NCBI GenBank assembly: GCA_027035825.1
Contig: JALVTX010000216.1
Span: 1 to 6,085 of the forward strand
Source of the DNA: Mariprofundaceae bacterium
Lineage (GTDB): Bacteria; Pseudomonadota; Zetaproteobacteria; Mariprofundales; Mariprofundaceae
Length of the DNA: 6,085 bases
Direction of reading: 5' to 3'
Shown: positions 1-4,327 of the stretch, in pieces
Numbering within the stretch: position 1 is the stretch's first letter
How the letters are laid out: every line of letters begins with the position of its first letter
Position numbers and translations under genes: made by a program
The notes under the pieces: generated by a model
Seen by the model: only the letters and a program-made list of their open reading frames with translations
The model's database searches: none
What the model was told of the DNA's origin: nothing

Positions 1-59
1 GCCGTCAGGCAGCCGATGACGCCGCCGCCAATCACCGCCACGTCGTATCTCGATGCCAT
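1..59 (-). CDS. N-terminus of a FAD/NAD(P)-binding oxidoreductase (partial)
   Basis: Read on the minus strand from an ATG at 59-57, the first 19 codons give MASRYDVAVIGGGVIGCLT and the gene then leaves the window. This is the beta strand, GxGxxG glycine loop (GGGVIG, residues 10-15) and helix start of a Rossmann dinucleotide-binding fold. A loop this close to the N-terminus is typical of FAD-dependent oxidoreductases of the D-amino-acid oxidase/ThiO or related classes. A strong Shine-Dalgarno sequence lies just upstream. The gene is divergent from hpnC, with 79 bases between start codons. Too little is visible to name the substrate; a glycine oxidase (ThiO) or another amine or hydroxy-acid oxidase is possible. 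The existence of the gene is well supported, its specific function is not. Confidence 0.8.
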   Translation of the reverse strand, partial: MASRYDVAVIGGGVIGCLT

Positions 60-64
60 TGCGT

Positions 65-72
65 CCCCTCCC
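65..72 (-). promoter_or_regulatory. Ribosome binding site of the divergent oxidoreductase
   Basis: On the minus strand the sequence GGGAGGGG contains GGAGG seven bases before the ATG at 59-57. This near-ideal Shine-Dalgarno site fixes the start of the edge gene. No clear -10/-35 pair for either divergent gene was recognised in 60-138. That stretch contains a CCCCGGGG palindrome (95-102) and two copies of GCTTGCCG (79-86 and 102-109), of unknown meaning. Confidence 0.75.
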
Positions 73-138
73 GCGCTTGCTTGCCGTGCTTCTTCCCCGG
101 GGCTTGCCGGGAACGCCCCCCGCCGCCACCATGCCACC

Positions 139-1056
139 ATGGACAATGGCGCAACCGGCTCCCGGCATTCCACGCGCGTGGAACAAGCCTACCAACATTG
201 CATGAAGCTGGCACGCTCGCACTACGAGAACTTCCCCACCGCCTCGCGCCTGATTCATCCTCGCCTGCGTCCCGCCGTGGCCGCGATCTACGCCTTCGCC
301 CGCGCCGCCGACGACATCGCCGACGAAGGCAGCGATGCGGCGGACAAGCGCCTGAAGCAACTGGACGCCTGGGAGACGCTGCTCGATCGTTGCCTGACCG
401 AGGATGTCGCGCACCCGGTGTTCCTGGCGCTGGGCGACGCCATTCGCCGGCACGATTTGCCCGTTTCCGCCCTGCGCGATTTGCTCGTCGCCTTCCGCAT
501 GGACGTGAGCATTCACGCCTATGCCACCATCGAGGAGCTGCTCTTCTACTGCCGGCACTCGGCCAATCCCGTGGGCCGGCTGATGCTGGCGCTGCACGGC
601 GTGAACGCGCCGGAGGCCCTCGCCGCCTCGGATGCACTGTGCACGGCGCTGCAACTGACCAATTTCTGGCAGGATCTGAGCCGGGACATCCCCGGTGGCC
701 GCTGCTACCTGCCGGAAGCATGGCTGGCCGAGGCCGGCGTCAGCCGCAAAGCGCTGATGAAGGGCGAAGGTGGAGCGGATGCCGCAATCGCGCCGGCGCT
801 GGCCCGCGCGGTGGACTACACGCGGGCGCTGTTCGAGCAGGCCCGGCCCCTGCCGGGCATGCTGCCCTTCCGCCTGCGCCTGCAAGTGGCGGCCACGTGG
901 CATGGCGGCCGGCGCGTGCTGGAAGCCACCGCGCGCTTGCCCGATCCGCTGCGGCAGCGGCCAACCCTGGGAACGGGCGCATGGATGCTGCTGGCCCCGC
1001 GCGTGCTGCTGGAGGCGCTCCTGCCCGCGCGCCCGGCCCGCGAGGCCCGCGCATGA
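139..1056 (+). CDS. hpnC: Squalene synthase HpnC (hydroxysqualene synthase)
   Basis: The product is a 305-residue class I isoprenoid synthase of the squalene/phytoene synthase family. In the bacterial three-enzyme route HpnC converts presqualene diphosphate to hydroxysqualene. Visible marks are the subfamily N-terminal motif HYENFP (28-33), the first Asp-rich Mg-diphosphate motif DDIAD (58-62), RMDVS (120-124) and the second motif QDLSRD (178-183) within NFWQDLSRDIPGGRCYLP. The C-terminus is hydrophobic and then Arg/Ala-rich, as in membrane-associated family members. The chosen ATG lacks a convincing Shine-Dalgarno. GTG at 178 is the best alternative start, and an in-frame extension to position 16 would run antisense into the divergent gene. 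HpnC rather than HpnD is assigned from HYENFP, NFWQD and first place in an hpnCDE operon. It overlaps hpnD by ATGA. Confidence 0.93.
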   Translation: MDNGATGSRHSTRVEQAYQHCMKLARSHYENFPTASRLIHPRLRPAVAAIYAFARAADDIADEGSDAADKRLKQLDAWETLLDRCLTEDVAHPVFLALGDAIRRHDLPVSALRDLLVAFRMDVSIHAYATIEELLFYCRHSANPVGRLMLALHGVNAPEALAASDALCTALQLTNFWQDLSRDIPGGRCYLPEAWLAEAGVSRKALMKGEGGADAAIAPALARAVDYTRALFEQARPLPGMLPFRLRLQVAATWHGGRRVLEATARLPDPLRQRPTLGTGAWMLLAPRVLLEALLPARPAREARA

Positions 1057-1925
1057 CGCCAGCCCGCTACTGCGAGGACAAGACACGGGGCGCCGGCTCC
1101 TCGTTCTTCTATGCCTTCCTGTTCCTGCCCGAGGAACAGCGCCGCGCGATGATGGCGCTCTATGCCTTCTGCCGCGAGGTGGACGACATCGCCGACGAGG
1201 TGCGCGACACCGAGGTGGCCATGCGCAAGCTCCAGTTCTGGGAGGACGAAATCGCGCGCACCTTCCAGGGCGCGCCCAGCCACCCGGTGGGCCGCGAGCT
1301 GGCCTGGGCGCGCGGGCGTTTCAACCTCAGCGAGGAACTCTTCCGCGAAATCCTGGACGGCATGCGCATGGACGTGAGCGGCCAGCCCATCCAGCGCCGG
1401 GCCGACCTCGCGCTCTACTGCCACCGCGTGGCCGGCGTGGTGGGTCTGCTCAGCATCGAAATCTTCGGCCACCGCGCCCGCGGCGCGGCCACGTTCGCCA
1501 CCACGCTGGGCGAGGCGCTGCAATACACGAACATCCTGCGCGATCTGGGCGAGGACGCGGCGCGCGGCCGCATCTACATCCCGCGGGAGGATCGCATCCG
1601 CTTCGGCGTCGCCGACGAGGATTTCATGCGCGGCGAGATGACCGACGGCATGCGGGCGCTGCTGGAAGCCTACATCGCGCGCACCGGCGAACTCTATGAC
1701 GCGGCGCTCGCCGCCCTGCCGCCGGAGGATCGGGCCTCGCTGCGGCCATCGCTGGTCATGGGGGCGATCTACCACGCCCACTACCGCCGCATCCGCGAGC
1801 AGCCGGAATCGCTGTTCAGCTCGCCGCCCACGCTGGCCCCGCTGAGCAAGATGTGGATTGCCTGGCGCATGTGGCGACGGGAGAAACGCGCCGCCCGCAA
1901 GGGGCTGCCGCCCAGCTTTTTCTGA
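1053..1925 (+). CDS. hpnD: Presqualene diphosphate synthase HpnD
   Basis: The product is a 290-residue squalene/phytoene synthase family enzyme. HpnD condenses two farnesyl diphosphates into presqualene diphosphate, the first step of the HpnCDE squalene route. It starts with the family-typical Y-C-x-x-K-T-R-G-A-G-SSFFYAF segment (6-22). The first Asp-rich motif is DDIADE (44-49) and the second DLGED (164-168) within YTNILRDLGEDAARGRIYIP; RMDVSG lies at 105-110. The C-terminus (about 268-290) is rich in Trp, Arg and Lys, which could help membrane contact (inference). The ATG overlaps the hpnC stop as ATGA and has GAGG (1042-1045) seven bases upstream, so translation is probably coupled. A much longer open frame reaches back through hpnC, but it is out-of-frame overlap and not coding. 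HpnC and HpnD are paralogues, sharing a nearly identical stretch around the DDIADE codons. Confidence 0.95.
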   Translation: MTPARYCEDKTRGAGSSFFYAFLFLPEEQRRAMMALYAFCREVDDIADEVRDTEVAMRKLQFWEDEIARTFQGAPSHPVGRELAWARGRFNLSEELFREILDGMRMDVSGQPIQRRADLALYCHRVAGVVGLLSIEIFGHRARGAATFATTLGEALQYTNILRDLGEDAARGRIYIPREDRIRFGVADEDFMRGEMTDGMRALLEAYIARTGELYDAALAALPPEDRASLRPSLVMGAIYHAHYRRIREQPESLFSSPPTLAPLSKMWIAWRMWRREKRAARKGLPPSFF

Positions 1926-1929
1926 GACA

Positions 1930-3213
1930 GTGTCTCCTGGACGGGTCGTCATCGTCGGCGGCGGTCTTTGCGGGCTGGTCTGCGCGTTGCGGCTGGCCGA
2001 GGCGGGGCTCGCCCCCACCCTGCTGGAGGCCGCGCCCGAACCGGGCGGGCGCACCCGCTCCTTCCTGGACGCCGCCACGGGCCAGTGGACGGACAACGGC
2101 CCGCACCTGCTCATCGGCGCCTACCATCGCACGCGTGCGCTGCTGGAGGAAACAGGCGCATCTGACGTGCGCTGGCAGAACACGCTGATCCTGCCGCTGT
2201 GGGACGAGACTCGCGGCCGCTTCCGCTTTGCGCCGCCGGCCTGGTTGCCGCTGGCCGCGGGCATGATGTGGCAAGCTGGCCTACTGCCGGGGCACGGCGT
2301 GGCCAGCGCCGCCGCCATCGCCCGGCTGGGGCTGGCCATCCGCCGTCGCCTGCCCGCCCATGCCAGCGTGCGCGAATGGCTCGCCTCGCTGGACGTTCCA
2401 GCTCCCCTGGCAAACGATCTGCTCGCGCCCATTTGCCTCGGGGCGATGAACGAGCCGCCGCACACGGCCAACGCGGCCAGTTTCGCGCGGGTGCTGCGCG
2501 AGGCCTTCGCGGGGCACGACAGCGCCCGGCTGGGCTGGTTCACGCGGCCATTGAGCCAGGCGCTGATCGCGCCGCTGGCGCGCCGCGCCAAACGGCTGGG
2601 CGCAACCATCCAGACCCGCGCCCGGGTGCGCCGGCTTTCGGACATAACGGACGCCGACATCGTGGTGCTGGCCCTGCCCGCGCACGCGCGCAACCGGCTC
2701 CTCGGCCTGGATGCGCCAGCGGACACGCGCGCCATCGCCAACCTGCACCTGTGGTTCCGCGACCTGCCGCCGCTGCCCGCGCCGCCCGCAGCACCCTTCA
2801 TCGGCGTGCGCGGGCGCTGGCTGTTCGACATTAGTGAGCAGATGCATGACAGCGATAGCCCCCGCGAGGCAGGCGGGCTCCGCCACCTCTGCCTCGTGGA
2901 CAGCGCCGATGGCGCCCCCAGCTCCCTGCCCGCGCGCGTGGAGGAGGCGCGCCTTTTGCTGGCCGCCCTCTACAACTCCAGCTACGACTCCATCCTCGGC
3001 CGTCGCGCCTTCCCCCGCCCCGTGCATGCGCGGCTGGTGCGCGAGGCGCGCGCCACCGTGCAGGTGCGCCCTCACCCCCAGCCGCCCCTTCCCGCGCACG
3101 TCGTGGATGCCAGCGAAGCGCCCCGTCCGGGCGAACTGCCGGCCACCATCGAACTGGCCGTCCGGCGCGGGGAGGAGGCCGCAAAAGCCTGCCTGGAACG
3201 GCTTTCCGGATAA
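1930..3213 (+). CDS. hpnE: Hydroxysqualene dehydroxylase HpnE (squalene-associated FAD-dependent desaturase family)
   Basis: The product is a 427-residue FAD flavoprotein of the amine oxidase/phytoene desaturase superfamily. HpnE reduces hydroxysqualene to squalene in the final step of the HpnCDE route. Visible motifs are the N-terminal Rossmann loop VGGGLCG (9-15), a ribose-binding Glu at 33 (LLEA), GGRTRSF (39-45), DNGPHLLIGAYHRT (55-68) and LGAMNEPP (170-177), followed by ASFARVLREAF, which is characteristic of this family. The C-terminal FAD segment is GELPATIELAVRRG (401-414), but the Gly-Asp usually found just before it is not visible. The start is taken as GTG at 1930, four bases after the hpnD stop, because it puts the Rossmann loop at residue 9. 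An ATG at 1858 would add 24 atypical residues inside hpnD. The Shine-Dalgarno is weak, so translational coupling is likely. Confidence 0.92.
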   Translation: MSPGRVVIVGGGLCGLVCALRLAEAGLAPTLLEAAPEPGGRTRSFLDAATGQWTDNGPHLLIGAYHRTRALLEETGASDVRWQNTLILPLWDETRGRFRFAPPAWLPLAAGMMWQAGLLPGHGVASAAAIARLGLAIRRRLPAHASVREWLASLDVPAPLANDLLAPICLGAMNEPPHTANAASFARVLREAFAGHDSARLGWFTRPLSQALIAPLARRAKRLGATIQTRARVRRLSDITDADIVVLALPAHARNRLLGLDAPADTRAIANLHLWFRDLPPLPAPPAAPFIGVRGRWLFDISEQMHDSDSPREAGGLRHLCLVDSADGAPSSLPARVEEARLLLAALYNSSYDSILGRRAFPRPVHARLVREARATVQVRPHPQPPLPAHVVDASEAPRPGELPATIELAVRRGEEAAKACLERLSG

Positions 3214-3221
3214 AATTATCC
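3208..3221. repeat. Inverted repeat over the hpnE stop codon
   Basis: GGATAA-AA-TTATCC is a perfect 6-bp inverted repeat spanning the TAA stop of hpnE. Its right arm begins the DnaA-like TTATCCACT. The two-base spacer is too short for a stable hairpin loop and no T-run follows, so it reads as a protein-binding palindrome or coincidence, not a terminator. Confidence 0.4.
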
Positions 3222-3405
3222 ACTTCCAGCCAGCGTGAGACTTCGCTTTCACCCTTGCGCGAACCAACTCATGAGGATTTTCAGCAACTTGCGCATAACA
3301 CACTGATTTTATTAGAAAAATATACATGCCCAACTTTTGTGCACCGTCACCCCTGCGAGCCGGTGGGGCGGAAAAACGGGAGCCCAAGCCGATTCATCCA
3401 CAAAG

Positions 3406-3414
3406 TTATCCACA
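3406..3414 (+). promoter_or_regulatory. Perfect DnaA box
   Basis: TTATCCACA matches the strict DnaA box. It sits in a tandem pair with TCATCCACA at 3394-3402. It also forms one arm of an imperfect palindrome, TTATCCACAG-ATT-CTGTGAGTAA (3406-3428), whose core CACAG-ATT-CTGTG (3411-3423) is perfect. A single such 9-mer can occur by chance; the adjacent variants make chance less likely. Confidence 0.55.
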
Positions 3415-3437
3415 GATTCTGTGAGTAAGTCGTGAAG

Positions 3438-3454
3438 CCCTTGAAATACAAGGG
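3438..3454. repeat. Inverted repeat in the coq7 upstream region
   Basis: CCCTTG-AAATA-CAAGGG is a perfect 6-bp inverted repeat with a 5-base centre, 66 bases before the coq7 ATG. It could be an operator or a small hairpin. No T-tract follows on either strand, so it is not a good intrinsic terminator. The binding factor is unknown. Confidence 0.45.
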
Positions 3455-3478
3455 ACGGGCCTCCGCAAGCACCCGAGA

Positions 3479-3492
3479 TCGCGCTTGCGCGA
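3479..3492. repeat. Palindrome overlapping the putative coq7 -35 region
   Basis: TCGCGC-TT-GCGCGA is a perfect 6-bp inverted repeat around a TT centre. It covers the TTGCGC that could serve as the coq7 -35. A repressor or activator site is conceivable, but self-complementary GC strings are also common in such GC-rich DNA. Confidence 0.3.
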
Positions 3493-3512
3493 CGCCGCCA
3501 TCGGGGGATAAT
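3485..3512 (+). promoter_or_regulatory. Candidate sigma-70 promoter of coq7
   Basis: GATAAT (3507-3512) matches the -10 consensus TATAAT at five of six positions. A weak -35, TTGCGC (3485-3490, three of six), stands 16 bases upstream. The -10 ends only seven bases before the coq7 ATG, so transcription would start at or next to the start codon. The Shine-Dalgarno alternative is poor: GGGGGA at 3503-3508 is 11 bases from the ATG and is shared with the -10. Confidence 0.4.
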
Positions 3513-3519
3513 CGGGCTC

Positions 3520-4173
3520 ATGACACAGGCTGATTTCCGTCGCTACTCCCCGCTCGATCGCGTGCTGCGGGAGGCTGACCACGTCCTCAACAACATCTTC
3601 TGCGAGCAGCCTTCCAGCCGCCCCTACCCGGCCGAGCGCGCCGGCGACGACCAGGCCCTTTCAAGCAAGGAACGCAAGCTCTCGGCCGGGCTGATGCGCG
3701 TGAACCACGCGGGCGAGGTCTCGGCCCAGGCGCTCTACCAGGGCCAGAGCCTGACGGCGCGCGATCCGTCCATCAGCGAACGCCTGCGCCGCGCTTCCAT
3801 CGAGGAGGCCGACCACCTGAACTGGTGCCGCCGCAGGCTTCAGGAACTGGACGACCGGCCTTCGCTGCTCGATCCGTTCTGGTACCTGGGCTCGCTGGCC
3901 ATCGGCATGGCGGCCGGCGTGGCGGGCGACCGCTGGAATCTCGGTTTTTTGGAGGAAACCGAATACCAGGTGGTGCGCCATCTGGACAGCCACCTCGAGC
4001 GCCTGCCCGCAAAGGATGCGCGCAGTCGCGCCATCGTCGAGCAGATGAAAAAGGACGAGCTGGGCCACGCGAAGCTGGCCGAGGAACTGGGCGCGGCCAG
4101 GCTGCCGGCCCCGGTCAAGGCTCTGATGAAGCTGACCTCCAAGGTCATGACCACGGTGGCCGAGAGCATCTGA
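3520..4173 (+). CDS. coq7: 3-demethoxyubiquinol 3-hydroxylase Coq7
   Basis: The product is a 217-residue di-iron carboxylate protein of the Coq7/Cat5 (ferritin-like) family. It hydroxylates the demethoxyubiquinol ring in the late, O2-dependent part of ubiquinone synthesis at the inner membrane. All six expected iron ligands are visible: E66 in NHAGEV, E96 and H99 in the ExxH of EEADH, E148 in EETEYQ, and E180 and H183 in DELGH. A hydrophobic stretch around 120-137 (FWYLGSLAIGMAAGVAGD) fits the family's membrane-facing helices. The length and the start (MTQADFRRYSPLDRVL) look full-length for the bacterial form. It stands alone on the plus strand, 306 bases after hpnE and converging with glgB. 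Functional pairing with hpnCDE (both consume isoprenoid precursors) is only an inference. Confidence 0.95.
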   Translation: MTQADFRRYSPLDRVLREADHVLNNIFCEQPSSRPYPAERAGDDQALSSKERKLSAGLMRVNHAGEVSAQALYQGQSLTARDPSISERLRRASIEEADHLNWCRRRLQELDDRPSLLDPFWYLGSLAIGMAAGVAGDRWNLGFLEETEYQVVRHLDSHLERLPAKDARSRAIVEQMKKDELGHAKLAEELGAARLPAPVKALMKLTSKVMTTVAESI

Positions 4174-4184
4174 CACCACCCGTC

Positions 4185-4202
4185 GCCGGCGCACTCGCCG
4201 GC
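4185..4202. terminator. GC hairpin between convergent coq7 and the glgB unit
   Basis: GCCGGCG-CACT-CGCCGGC is a perfect 7-bp, all-GC stem with a 4-base loop. It begins 11 bases after the coq7 stop and, read on the minus strand, directly adjoins the TGA of the small ORF downstream of glgB. The position suits a shared, bidirectional end of transcription. No T-tract follows on either strand, so it is not a canonical intrinsic terminator. It may act as an mRNA 3' stabiliser or need another factor. Confidence 0.5.
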
Positions 4203-4316
4203 TCACAAGGCAAGCAGCAGCCAGCCTCCGCCGACCATCACCACCACCCCCAACCAGGCCACCCAGACCGGGAAATGCCCGGCGCGCCTTGCATCACCTG
4301 AGTCGAAACATGCCAT
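4203..4316 (-). CDS. Candidate 37-residue single-pass membrane protein downstream of glgB
   Basis: The minus-strand frame opens with ATG at 4316-4314 and stops at TGA 4205-4203. A short polar N-terminus contains R10 and R11. About 23 hydrophobic residues (15-37) then run to the C-terminus, rich in Val, Leu and Trp (FPVWVAWLGVVVMVGGG, then WLLLAL). This predicts one membrane helix with the N-terminus in the cytoplasm. GAGG at 4327-4324 overlaps the glgB stop codon and lies seven bases before the ATG, an ideal spacing that suggests translational coupling. The frame is the same as glgB, separated by one TGA and three codons. A GC hairpin follows immediately after the stop. I recognise no family. 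It could be a chance ORF in GC-rich DNA or a decayed remnant of a larger gene. Confidence 0.5.
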   Translation of the reverse strand: MACFDSGDARRAGHFPVWVAWLGVVVMVGGGWLLLAL

Positions 4317-4323
4317 GTGCGCG

Positions 4324-4327
4324 CCTC
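4324..4327 (-). promoter_or_regulatory. Ribosome binding site of the small ORF, overlapping the glgB stop
   Basis: On the minus strand TGAGG combines the glgB stop codon TGA with a GAGG Shine-Dalgarno, followed by seven bases and ATG. Ribosomes ending glgB would be delivered onto this start, and the site is the main evidence that the small ORF is translated. Confidence 0.5.

Larger units (their letters stand above)
3214..3519. other. 306-base non-coding gap with DnaA boxes and an AT-rich core (origin-like)
   Basis: No convincing gene lies here. The gap holds a perfect DnaA box TTATCCACA at 3406-3414, a one-mismatch copy TCATCCACA 12 bases upstream (3394-3402), an inverted two-mismatch copy at 3420-3428 (TTACTCACA on the minus strand), and TTATCCACT at 3216-3224. 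The stretch 3303-3327 has only 4 G/C in 25 bases, in otherwise very GC-rich DNA. Clustered DnaA boxes beside an AT-rich unwinding stretch is the arrangement of bacterial replication origins. However, no dnaA, dnaN, gidA, parAB or rpmH is visible, and only one box is perfect. Alternatives are a DnaA-titration or reactivation site, or simply the regulatory region of coq7. No T-tract terminator for hpnE was found. Confidence 0.4.

Noticed and set aside
131..205. 24-codon leader-like ORF (ATG at 131) ending as ATGA at an internal hpnC ATG
   Set aside because: It has no Shine-Dalgarno and no meaningful peptide. It would require hpnC to start at 202, which would cut the N-terminus just before the conserved HYENFP segment.
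1858..1929. Earlier ATG start for hpnE inside hpnD
   Set aside because: It adds 24 residues of hpnD-overlapping, Cys/Pro-rich sequence before the Rossmann fold. GTG at 1930 gives the normal N-terminus and operon spacing.
816..2114. 432-codon open frame on the minus strand, antisense to hpnC, hpnD and hpnE
   Set aside because: It is low-complexity Ala/Arg/Gly/His protein without a recognisable domain, antisense to well-supported genes. Long open shadow frames are expected in DNA this GC-rich.
3271..3306. 11-codon ORF (MRIFSNLRITH) within the gap
   Set aside because: It is too short, lacks a supporting ribosome binding site, and is far from coq7, so chance is the simplest explanation.
2281..3387. 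368-codon minus-strand frame antisense to hpnE that reaches into the gap
   Set aside because: No motif is visible, its composition follows the complement of hpnE codons, and no ribosome binding site supports it.
3254..3490. Three copies of CTTGCGC (3254, 3288, 3484) in the gap as a possible iteron set
   Set aside because: The copies are only 7 bases long, irregularly spaced and GC-rich, so they are likely to arise by chance.
3312..3521. 69-codon minus-strand frame filling much of the gap, starting opposite the coq7 ATG
   Set aside because: Its start is the antisense of the coq7 start codon with no convincing ribosome binding site, it runs through the DnaA boxes and repeats, and no family is recognisable.
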